The position numbers and the translations under genes were made by a program. Shown here piece by piece: positions 34,743-42,391 of a stretch of DNA of 64,000 nucleotides (the stretch's first letter is position 1; the number at the start of each line of letters is the position of its first letter). The stretch comes from an uncultured Alistipes sp. (GTDB taxonomy: Bacteria; Bacteroidota; Bacteroidia; Bacteroidales; Rikenellaceae), in the NCBI GenBank assembly GCA_944321955.1, contig CALUNG010000004.1, forward strand, positions 1 to 64,000, given 5' to 3'. The notes under the pieces are model-generated. The model was not told the DNA's origin. It did no database searches and saw nothing but the letters and a program-made list of their open reading frames with translations.

Positions 34743-35735
34743 TTACGGTATTCGTTTCAAAATTACGGTCCTCAATATGAATTCCACGGCCAGGACGGCC
34801 AGCGCCCACAGCACCCACGGCAGGTACTCCTCGTTCAGTGTCGTGAACTGCGATATCTCGACCTTGCTCTTCTCGAGTGTATTGATCTGGTCGTATATGG
34901 CCTTTAGCTTCTGCTTGTCGGTGGCCCTGAAGTATTGTCCTCCGGTCTGTTCGGCGATCTTGCGGAGCACGTCTTCGTCTATCTCGACGTCGACCTGCAC
35001 GAAGGTGGTGTTGCCGAACATGTCGACGGCCGGATACGGGGCCTTGCCGCGCGTGCCGACACCTATGGTGTAGACCCTGATGCCGTAGTCGCGGGCTATC
35101 TGTGCGGCGGTGAGGGGCGATATCTGTCCGCGGTTGTTGACGCCGTCGGTGAGCAGTATTATAACCTTGCTCTTGGCGTCGCTCTCGCGCAGACGGTTTA
35201 TCGCCGTGGCCAGACCGTTGCCGATGGCCGTACCGTCCTCGATGATCCCGCTGCGGATGCGGGCCAGCAGCGTCTGGAGCGTACTCTGGTCGGTCGTCAG
35301 CGGGCTCTGCGTCAACGCCTCGCCTGCAAATACGACAAGACCCATGCGGTCCGTCGGACGGTCGGCGATGAACGAAGCGGCCACCTCCTTGGCGGCGGTT
35401 ATGCGGTCGGGCTTGAAGTCGCGGGCCAGCATCGATGTCGAGACGTCTATCGCCAGCACTATGTCGATACCTTCGGCGTTGCTTTTGGAGTGGTGCTCGG
35501 CCGACTGCGGACGTGCAAGGGCCACTATGACGAGGGCCACGGCCACGCAGCGCAGAGCGAAGGGCACGTGACGCAGCCAGTATCGCAACGTGCGCGGTGC
35601 GCGTCGCACACCTTCGATCGTCGATACCCGGATCGCCGCGCCGCCCTGCCTCGAGCGGTAGACGTAGTAGGCCGCCATCGGTATCAGCACCGTGAGCAGC
35701 CACAGTATGTGCGGATTTGCGAATTGCATGATCAC
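34743..35735 (-). CDS. batA: Aerotolerance protein BatA (VWA domain)
   Basis: 330 aa: N-terminal helices (about 8-24 and 55-73), VWA domain with D-x-S-x-S (AIDVSTS) and T in VVFAGEA, C-terminal helix (about 305-322). Same architecture as BatB, whose start follows after one base. An alternative start (MQFANPH) is two codons in. Preceded by the TPR gene by 15 bases. Proposed role: membrane-anchored complex with BatB and MoxR-type ATPase; inference from family. Confidence 0.88.
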   Translation of the reverse strand: MIMQFANPHILWLLTVLIPMAAYYVYRSRQGGAAIRVSTIEGVRRAPRTLRYWLRHVPFALRCVAVALVIVALARPQSAEHHSKSNAEGIDIVLAIDVSTSMLARDFKPDRITAAKEVAASFIADRPTDRMGLVVFAGEALTQSPLTTDQSTLQTLLARIRSGIIEDGTAIGNGLATAINRLRESDAKSKVIILLTDGVNNRGQISPLTAAQIARDYGIRVYTIGVGTRGKAPYPAVDMFGNTTFVQVDVEIDEDVLRKIAEQTGGQYFRATDKQKLKAIYDQINTLEKSKVEISQFTTLNEEYLPWVLWALAVLAVEFILRTVILKRIP

Positions 35736-35750
35736 TTCGTTGTTATGGTG

Positions 35751-36569
35751 TTACCAGTTCTTGGTTCCGCGGACGATGACGCCCTGCTTCTCCTTCACCT
35801 TCTCCTGAGTCTTGTCCTCCTGAGCCTGTATGGCGTCGAGCATGGCCTCCTGCTCCTGCGGTGATATGCTGCCTTCGCGGGGTTGCTCTCCACCCTCTCC
35901 GTCGCGATTGTCGTCCGGATTCCGTTGATCCTGCCGGTCGTCGCCATTCCGGTTCTGATCCTGATTCTGGTTCTGATCCTGGTTTTGATCTTTGTTCTGA
36001 TCCTGGTTCTGGTTCTGATCCTGGTTTTGATCTTTGTTCTGGTTCTGGTTCTGATCCTGGTTTTGATCTTTGTTCTGATCCTTATTTTGGTTCTGGTTCT
36101 TGTTCTGATTCTGGCTGTTCTGGTCGTTCTTCTGCTGGTCGAGCAGGTGTTTGGTGTAGGCGTAGTTGTATTTGGCCTCCATGTCCGAGGGGTTCAGCCG
36201 CAACGAGTTGCGGTAACTCTCGAGAGCCTGCTCCAGCTTCTTCTGCATGAACTGCGTATTGCCCAGATTGTAGAACGCTTCGGCCCGCTCGATGTCGGAA
36301 CGCGTCGAATCGGCCGCCGCACGCATCATCGTCTGTTCGGCCTTGTCGTAACGCTCCGAACGGAAGAGGGCGTTGCTCAGGTTGTAGCCCGCCTCGAACG
36401 ATGTCGAGTCGGCGGTAAGGGCGCGCGTATAGAGGTCGACGCTGCGGTCGTAGTGCTCTTTCTTGAACTGGCGGTTGCCCTTGCGTACCAGATGGCGTTC
36501 GGGCATCTGCTGTGCCGCGACGCTCGATGCCGCAAGCGTGAAGATCAATATATAAAGTAGCCTACGCAT
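35751..36569 (-). CDS. batC: TPR protein BatC with Gln/Asn-rich linker
   Basis: 272-aa exported protein: signal peptide (cleavage near SSVAAQ, about residue 20), three TPR motifs at about 32-140, then a low-complexity Asn/Gln/Asp/Lys tract at about 148-208, an acidic stretch, and a conserved C-terminal helix region (about 238-272). TPRs in Bat proteins are thought to bind partners. The gene overlaps the upstream membrane-protein gene by 8 bases. The tract is unusually long and made of degenerate 6-base repeats, so its length may vary between strains. Confidence 0.85.
   Translation of the reverse strand: MRRLLYILIFTLAASSVAAQQMPERHLVRKGNRQFKKEHYDRSVDLYTRALTADSTSFEAGYNLSNALFRSERYDKAEQTMMRAAADSTRSDIERAEAFYNLGNTQFMQKKLEQALESYRNSLRLNPSDMEAKYNYAYTKHLLDQQKNDQNSQNQNKNQNQNKDQNKDQNQDQNQNQNKDQNQDQNQNQDQNKDQNQDQNQNQDQNRNGDDRQDQRNPDDNRDGEGGEQPREGSISPQEQEAMLDAIQAQEDKTQEKVKEKQGVIVRGTKNW
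35946..36128. repeat. Degenerate 6-base repeats encoding a Gln/Asn/Asp/Lys tract
   Basis: About 180 bases of repeated GATCCTGGTTTT/TTCTGATC-like units (seen on the plus strand), coding on the minus strand for N-Q and D-Q dipeptides within batC. Not a CRISPR array: no spacers and no conserved long repeat. Confidence 0.8.
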
Positions 36570-37566
36570 TGTCGGGCTTGTTTAAGTTGTTGATTATCTC
36601 GTCTTCGTCGGCGACGCGGCTCTCCTCGACCTGTTTGGTCTCCTCGACGAAGTAGTATGCCTTGTTGTAGTCGGCCTCGTTCTGTTCGGGGTCGTGCTGC
36701 ATCTTGGCGAATTTGGCCAGATCGGCGTCGCGAAGTACCGATACCAGATCGCTCTCGGCCTTCTTCGGCAGGTCGATGGTGCGTACGGCCTCGGCTATCT
36801 CATCGGTGGTCATCTCCATTGCTCCTATTCCGTAGCGACCCGAAAGATAGGTACGCAGTATGTCCGAAAGCCCCGAGTAGTATGCCTTGTGGCGGTTGTT
36901 CTGCCACAGTTTCTGGTTGTGGAGCGTCTCGAGCGCCTTTATCGCCACAACGTGCGGCGGTTGTGGCGGTGCGGGCTTGAACAGGTCGCCGATAGACTTT
37001 CCGCGGCGGGCGAGCCAGCGCGACAGCGCGAAGACGAGCACGCCGACAAGCAGTATGGCCAGTGCCGCCCACGAAATGTAGCCTCCGATCTCGGCGTAAC
37101 GGAACGGCAGCCTCTTCTGCGGCTTGATGTCGAATATGGGGTGCGACGTGGAGTCGATCTGGAACGTGGCGACGTTGAGGAATATCGAGTCGCGGCTGCG
37201 CAGGGTGTCGACGATGTTCTTGTCGGCATATAGCACTTCGGCCGTACCCATGCCTATGCGTCCCTCCTCGAATGCGGCCATCGTGTAGCGTTTGCGCACG
37301 CGCAGGTGGCGGCCGTCACGCTCGAGGGTGTCGGGCGGCAGGCTCTCGACGAGCTCTATGCCGCTGCGCGGGTCGGGCGAAAACTCGGGAAACGCCACGC
37401 TCTGCACCAGATCCTTCTCCACCTCGATGGTGTAGGTGAAGCGGTCGCCTATGAGAATGCTGTCGGGCTCGACGTAGGCTTTCACTTCGGGGGCGGCGGC
37501 GTGGGCCGTTGCCGTGAGGGTTGCGGCCAGAGCCGTGAATGCGTATTTCGCCAATTGCTCTTTCAT
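36562..37566 (-). CDS. BatD/DUF4381-like membrane protein
   Basis: 334 aa. Signal peptide (about 1-22), an extracytoplasmic beta-rich domain (about 25-165: YVEPDSILIGDRFTYTIEV), one transmembrane helix at about 170-195, and a cytoplasmic helical part (about 205-320) containing NNRHKAYYSGLSDILRTYL, which resembles DUF4381-type proteins near VWA genes. It starts inside the stop of the DUF58 gene and overlaps batC. Role presumably in the Bat/MoxR complex; the name is by similarity of layout and is tentative. Confidence 0.7.
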   Translation of the reverse strand: MKEQLAKYAFTALAATLTATAHAAAPEVKAYVEPDSILIGDRFTYTIEVEKDLVQSVAFPEFSPDPRSGIELVESLPPDTLERDGRHLRVRKRYTMAAFEEGRIGMGTAEVLYADKNIVDTLRSRDSIFLNVATFQIDSTSHPIFDIKPQKRLPFRYAEIGGYISWAALAILLVGVLVFALSRWLARRGKSIGDLFKPAPPQPPHVVAIKALETLHNQKLWQNNRHKAYYSGLSDILRTYLSGRYGIGAMEMTTDEIAEAVRTIDLPKKAESDLVSVLRDADLAKFAKMQHDPEQNEADYNKAYYFVEETKQVEESRVADEDEIINNLNKPDNA

Positions 37567-38447
37567 CGTTGCTTGAATAGTTTTATCAGTTCGGCCACAT
37601 AGTCGCCGTCGGTCGACACGCAGGCCGTATCCACGCGATTGTGCTTGAGCGTGGAGTCTATGGCGTCGCTGATCTCGTCCCAGACGCGGGCGTAGTGTTC
37701 GCGCACGCGTGCCGACGAGGTGTCGACCCACACCTTGCGCCCCGATTCGGCATCCTGCATCTCGATGATACCCACGTCGGGCAGTACGGCCTCGCGCGGG
37801 TCGGTGACGCGTATGCCCACCAGATCGTGGCGGCCGCTGGCTATCTTCAGGGCGTCGTCCAGTGCGCTGCGGTCGCGCGACGAGTCCATGAAGTCCGACA
37901 GGATGAATGCCGTGCAGTGTTTCTTGGCGACGTTGGTCAGGAAGCGTACCGGTTCCGAGAGCTTCGTGCCGCGGCTTTGGGGCTCGAAGCCTATCAGCTC
38001 GCGTATGATCATCAGTATGTGGCTGCGTCCCTTCTTCGGGGGAATGAACTTCTCGACACGGTCGGAGAAGAATATGCAACCCACCTTGTCGTTGTTTTCG
38101 GCGGCCGAGAAGGCCAGTACGGCCGCAATCTCGGTGATGATGTTCTTCTTGAGGCGGTCCGTCGAGCCGAACATGCGCGAGCCGCTGACGTCGACCAGCA
38201 GCATCATGGTCAGTTCGCGTTCCTCCTCGTAGACCTTGATGTGGGGTTTGCGCGAGCGGGCCGTGACGTTCCAGTCGATGTCGCGCACGTCGTCGCCGGC
38301 CTTGTATTCGCGTACCTCGGCGAACGACATGCCCCGTCCGCGGAATGCCGTGTGGTATTTTCCTGCGAAAATCTCGTTCGACAACCCGCGGGTCTTGATC
38401 TCGATCTTGCGGACCCTCCTGAGAATATCGTTCTCGTTCTCCTGCAT
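37563..38447 (-). CDS. DUF58 protein (VWA-like), MoxR partner
   Basis: 294 aa; N-terminal DUF58 signature GRGMSFAEVREYKAGDDVRDIDW, followed by a VWA-like domain with D-x-S-x-S (LVDVSGS). DUF58 proteins usually sit next to MoxR ATPases, as here: its ATG overlaps the moxR stop (TAATG). Probably a cytosolic partner of the MoxR chaperone-like ATPase. Precise function unknown. Confidence 0.9.
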   Translation of the reverse strand: MQENENDILRRVRKIEIKTRGLSNEIFAGKYHTAFRGRGMSFAEVREYKAGDDVRDIDWNVTARSRKPHIKVYEEERELTMMLLVDVSGSRMFGSTDRLKKNIITEIAAVLAFSAAENNDKVGCIFFSDRVEKFIPPKKGRSHILMIIRELIGFEPQSRGTKLSEPVRFLTNVAKKHCTAFILSDFMDSSRDRSALDDALKIASGRHDLVGIRVTDPREAVLPDVGIIEMQDAESGRKVWVDTSSARVREHYARVWDEISDAIDSTLKHNRVDTACVSTDGDYVAELIKLFKQR

Positions 38448-39445
38448 TACGGCACGATTACGTTGTTGAGGATGTCGGTTATGATCTCTTCCGAGGTGAT
38501 GTTCTCGGCTTCGGCCTCATAGGTGAGACCTATACGGTGACGCAGCACGTCGTGGCAGACGGCACGCACATCCTCGGGAATGACGTATCCGCGGCGGCGT
38601 ATGAACGCATAGGCGCGTGCGGCCTTGGCCAGCGAGATGCTTGCACGCGGAGAACCTCCGTATGCGATGAGCGGCTGGAGTTTGGTGAGGTTGTACTCGG
38701 CCGGTTCGCGCGTGGCGAAGATTATGTCGATGATGTACTTCTCGATCTTCTCGTCCATGTAGACCTCCTCGACCACCTTGCGGGCCTTGACGATATCTTC
38801 GGGCGAGATGACCTTCGATACCTGCGGCATGCCGCTGCCCGAGAGGTTCATGCGCACGATGTCGCGCTCCTCCTGCTTCTTGGGATACGATATCTTGACC
38901 TTGAGCATGAAACGGTCGACCTGCGCTTCGGGCAGGGGATATGTACCCTCCTGCTCGAGGGGGTTCTGCGTTGCCAGCACCAGGAAGGGTTCGGGCAGTT
39001 TGTATGTATTGTCGCCGATGGTTACCTGATGCTCCTGCATGGCTTCGAGCAGTGCGGACTGCACCTTGGCCGGGGAGCGGTTGATCTCGTCGGCCAGCAC
39101 GAAGTTGGCGAAAACGGGACCTTTCTTCACGGTGAAATCCTCGTTCTTCTGCGAGTATATGAGCGTACCGATAAGGTCGGCCGGCAGAAGGTCGGGGGTG
39201 AACTGTATGCGCGAGAAATCGGCATCGACAGCCTTGGCGAGGGTTGTTATGGCGAGGGTCTTGGCCAGACCGGGCACGCCTTCGAGCAGTATGTGTCCGT
39301 TCGAGAGCAGACCGATGAGCAGCGAGTCGAGCAGGTGGCTCTGGCCGACTATCACTTTCGACATTTCCGTGCGCAGGGTATCGACGAATACGCTTTCGCG
39401 TTCGATCCGTTCGTTGAGTTCCTTGATGTTTATGACTTCGCTCAT
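38447..39445 (-). CDS. MoxR-family AAA+ ATPase
   Basis: 332 aa. Walker A GVPGLAKT, Walker B LADEINR, sensor 1 in ATQNP and the RFML arginine region, all in MoxR order. These ATPases act as chaperones that mature or remodel VWA-domain partners; the neighbouring DUF58, BatA and BatB proteins are candidates. First gene of a minus-strand operon from 39445 to 33710, driven by a consensus promoter. Confidence 0.92.
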   Translation of the reverse strand: MSEVINIKELNERIERESVFVDTLRTEMSKVIVGQSHLLDSLLIGLLSNGHILLEGVPGLAKTLAITTLAKAVDADFSRIQFTPDLLPADLIGTLIYSQKNEDFTVKKGPVFANFVLADEINRSPAKVQSALLEAMQEHQVTIGDNTYKLPEPFLVLATQNPLEQEGTYPLPEAQVDRFMLKVKISYPKKQEERDIVRMNLSGSGMPQVSKVISPEDIVKARKVVEEVYMDEKIEKYIIDIIFATREPAEYNLTKLQPLIAYGGSPRASISLAKAARAYAFIRRRGYVIPEDVRAVCHDVLRHRIGLTYEAEAENITSEEIITDILNNVIVP

Positions 39446-39501
39446 TTTTATATTGTATTTGTTGTCGTTTGCGTTTAGGTATCTTCACAACGAAGGTGAA
39501 C

Positions 39502-39534
39502 CAAATATATTGCGAAAATAATATTTTTTTCAAA
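39502..39534 (-). promoter_or_regulatory. Promoter of the moxR-bat operon
   Basis: Minus strand TTTG (39531-39534), 21 bases, TATATTTG (39502-39509). Both elements match; leader of about 53 bases to the start at 39445. Confidence 0.75.
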
Positions 39535-39701
39535 AAAAACATCCAAAAATCGAACCGCAACGCCGTCAGGGCATGCCTGTTCCGTCGTGGTGTCGTCTTG
39601 TGGCGGCGGTGGCGTCGCGGCACGGAACGCCGGCGGAAGCCGATGCCGGCGGTTGTTGAAAAAAGGCGGTGCGATTATTTCCTAATGCAGGGTATTGTTG
39701 C

Positions 39702-39709
39702 TATTTTTG
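39702..39709 (+). promoter_or_regulatory. Putative -7 box for pcrA
   Basis: TATTTTTG, with the predicted transcription start about 39713, five bases before the ATG at 39718. The TTT at 39678-39680 may be a weak -33 element. Confidence 0.5.
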
Positions 39710-39717
39710 CGAAACTT

Positions 39718-42318
39718 ATGGAATCACGGATTTTGGAAGGATTGAATCCCGCCCAGCGCGAGGCGGTGATCAACTACGAAGAGCCGTCGCTCATCATAGC
39801 CGGAGCGGGCTCTGGCAAGACGCGGGTACTGACCTCGCGCATAGCCTACATGATCGAACAGGGCGTGGCGCCCTTCAACATACTTGCATTGACCTTCACC
39901 AACAAGGCCGCCGAACAGATGCGCGAACGCATCGAGGGGATGATCGGCCCGAAGAGCCGTTACCTGCGCATGGGTACGTTCCATTCGGTCTTCGCGCGTA
40001 TTCTGCGCGAGAATGCCGACCGCATAGGTTTCCCCGAGACCTTCACCATCTACGAGCCTTCGGACGTGAAGAATCTGCTGAAGACCATCATACGCGAACT
40101 GAACCTTTCGGACGACAAGTACAAGCCCAACGCCATCGCTTCGCGCATATCGTACGCCAAGAACTGCCTGGTGACGCCGGGTGCATATCTTTCAAATTCG
40201 GTCTACGGGGCCGAGGACCGTCAGAAGCAGATTCCCGAGTTCGGCAACATCTACAACATCTACTGCCAGCGCTGCAAGCACAACGGTGCCATGGATTTCG
40301 ACGATCTGCTGTTGCAGACCAACATCCTGCTGCGCGACTGTCCCGATGTGCTGGCGCGCTATCAGGAGCTGTTCCGGTACATACTCGTGGACGAGTATCA
40401 GGATACCAACTACGCGCAGTACATCATCATCAGGCGCCTGTCGCAGCTTCACAACCGCATCTGCGTGGTGGGTGACGATGCGCAGAGCATCTATTCGTTC
40501 CGCGGTGCCAAGATCGAGAACATTCTCAACTTCAAGCGCGACTATCCCACGGCCCGGATATTCAAGCTCGAGCAGAACTACCGTTCGACGCGCACCATAG
40601 TCGAGGCGGCCAATTCGGTCATCGCCCACAACGCCCACCGCATGGAGAAGAACTGTTTTTCGGAGGGTGAGCAGGGGGCTCCGGTCCACATGGTGCGGGC
40701 CTATACCGACCGCGAGGAGGCCGAGCTCGTCGTGTCGGACCTTCGCGAGAAGGTGCGGCAGAGCGGAGCCGCATGGAGCGACGTGGCCATCCTCTACCGT
40801 ACCAACAGCCAGTCGCTCGTCTTCGAGGAGTCGTTGCGGCGCAAGGGCATTCCCTACCGTATCTATCGCGGCAGCTCGTTCTACGACCACAAGGAGATCA
40901 AGGACATGCTGGGTTATCTGCGCCTGATCATCAACCCGCGCGACGACGAAGCCTTCAAGCGCATAGTGAACTGTCCGGCGCGCGGCATAGGCGACACGAC
41001 CGTGCAGCGTATCGAGGCTCTGGCGCGCAGCCGCGGGGTATCGATGTGGGAGGCTGTGGACGCACTCGTGGCCGAGACGGCGGCATCGCCGACGGTCGAT
41101 GCGACGACAAGGGCCATCGTGCGCAAGGTTACGGAGTTCGTCAGACTGATAAACGAGCTGTCGCTGGCGCGCACCGACCGCAACATCTACGAGTTCGGTA
41201 TGGAGGTGGCCTCGAAGTCGGGCATACTCGGGGCTCTGCGTGCCGAGAATACGCCCGAAGCCCAGAGCGCCGTGGACAATATCGAGGAGCTGCTCAACTC
41301 GATGCAGGACTTCAAGGAGCAGCGCGATGCCGAGATCCGCAACGGCGAACGCGAGGAGAACGAGGAGGCGACGGTCGAGGAGTGGCTGCAGAGCGTGATG
41401 CTGATGACCGACATGGACAACGACGATCCCGACGGCAACGACAAGGTGACGCTCATGACGGTCCACTCGGCCAAGGGACTCGAATACGAATATGTGTATG
41501 TGGTCGGCATGGAGGACAATCTCTTCCCGTCGCAGCGGGCCATGGAGACGATGGAGGGGCTCGAGGAGGAGCGGCGCCTCTTCTACGTGGCATTGACGCG
41601 CGCCAAGCGCGAGGCAACGCTGTCGTACGCCGAGATGCGATACAAGTGGGGCAACATGGAGTTTTCGCGTCCGAGCCGTTTTCTGGGCGAGATAGACGAG
41701 AAATATGTGGATGCCGACTTCGACCTGAAGACCCAGATGCGTTCGGCGCAGCGCGAGGCCGACGAGCGCTCGTCGGCCATCGACGAGTTGCGGCATCGCT
41801 ATGACGTGCGTTATGCCGACCGTCGCCGCGACGGTACGTCGAGTGGAACTTACGGCTCTTCGGGCGGAACATACGGTGGTCCGGCCACCCGTTACGGCGG
41901 ACAGGGATCGTTCGGCGGAGGCCGTTCAGGCTCATCGGAGCGTACGTTCGGGCAAAACCGTTTCGGTGGAGGACAACGGGCTGCCGGTCAGGGCCGCGAG
42001 CCCTTCGGCGGAGAGAGACGCTCCGCCGGTCAGCGTCCGTACGATGCTGCGAATCGCACTCCGGTGCAGCGCGTGGAGCCACTGCGTACATCTACCGAGG
42101 GTATGCGGAGTGTCGGCGTCCGCCGTTCGGACGGGGATGTGTCGCCGGTATCGCCCTGCGGATACGGCGTCGGGGAGCGTGTGAGCCATGCCAAATTCGG
42201 AGCCGGCACGGTGGTGCGTATCGAGACGCTCGCAACGGACCACAAGATTGTCGTGAACTTCGACGGTGCGGGCGAGAAGACGCTGCTGGCAAAATTCGCA
42301 AAGCTGACCAAGCTTTAG
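39718..42318 (+). CDS. UvrD/PcrA-type ATP-dependent DNA helicase
   Basis: SF1A 3'-5' helicase for excision repair and replication-fork clearance. 866 aa: motif I GAGSGKT, Ia TFTNKAA, II VDEYQDTN, III GDDAQSIYSFRG, V TVHSAKGLEYE, VI YVALTRAKR, in order. After the helicase core, about residues 702-800 form a Gly/Ser/Arg-rich low-complexity linker, then a C-terminal Tudor-like PcrA domain (about 818-866: VSHAKFGAGTVVRIE). The long linker is unusual. I chose the ATG at 39718 because homologues begin there and the -7 box lies just upstream. Ends at a 13-bp hairpin. Confidence 0.93.
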   Translation: MESRILEGLNPAQREAVINYEEPSLIIAGAGSGKTRVLTSRIAYMIEQGVAPFNILALTFTNKAAEQMRERIEGMIGPKSRYLRMGTFHSVFARILRENADRIGFPETFTIYEPSDVKNLLKTIIRELNLSDDKYKPNAIASRISYAKNCLVTPGAYLSNSVYGAEDRQKQIPEFGNIYNIYCQRCKHNGAMDFDDLLLQTNILLRDCPDVLARYQELFRYILVDEYQDTNYAQYIIIRRLSQLHNRICVVGDDAQSIYSFRGAKIENILNFKRDYPTARIFKLEQNYRSTRTIVEAANSVIAHNAHRMEKNCFSEGEQGAPVHMVRAYTDREEAELVVSDLREKVRQSGAAWSDVAILYRTNSQSLVFEESLRRKGIPYRIYRGSSFYDHKEIKDMLGYLRLIINPRDDEAFKRIVNCPARGIGDTTVQRIEALARSRGVSMWEAVDALVAETAASPTVDATTRAIVRKVTEFVRLINELSLARTDRNIYEFGMEVASKSGILGALRAENTPEAQSAVDNIEELLNSMQDFKEQRDAEIRNGEREENEEATVEEWLQSVMLMTDMDNDDPDGNDKVTLMTVHSAKGLEYEYVYVVGMEDNLFPSQRAMETMEGLEEERRLFYVALTRAKREATLSYAEMRYKWGNMEFSRPSRFLGEIDEKYVDADFDLKTQMRSAQREADERSSAIDELRHRYDVRYADRRRDGTSSGTYGSSGGTYGGPATRYGGQGSFGGGRSGSSERTFGQNRFGGGQRAAGQGREPFGGERRSAGQRPYDAANRTPVQRVEPLRTSTEGMRSVGVRRSDGDVSPVSPCGYGVGERVSHAKFGAGTVVRIETLATDHKIVVNFDGAGEKTLLAKFAKLTKL

Positions 42319-42340
42319 GCATCGGCCGCACGGACACGCA

Positions 42341-42376
42341 ACGGCGGGAAGAGTCGAATCTCTTCCCGCCGTCTCT
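42341..42376 (+). terminator. Terminator of pcrA
   Basis: A perfect 13-bp stem (42341-42353 with 42360-42372), 6-base loop, then CTCTGTTTT. The T-run favours the plus strand, though a convergent gene lies beyond it. Confidence 0.75.
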
Positions 42377-42391
42377 GTTTTCCGCGGTCCG

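Noticed and set aside
35946-36128. Possible CRISPR array
   Set aside because: Units are 6 to 20 bases, degenerate, without spacers, and lie in an open frame of batC.
36562-38079. A 505-aa version of the Bat membrane protein
   Set aside because: The added 171 residues overlap the DUF58 gene out of frame and are basic and low complexity; the signal peptide starts at 37566.
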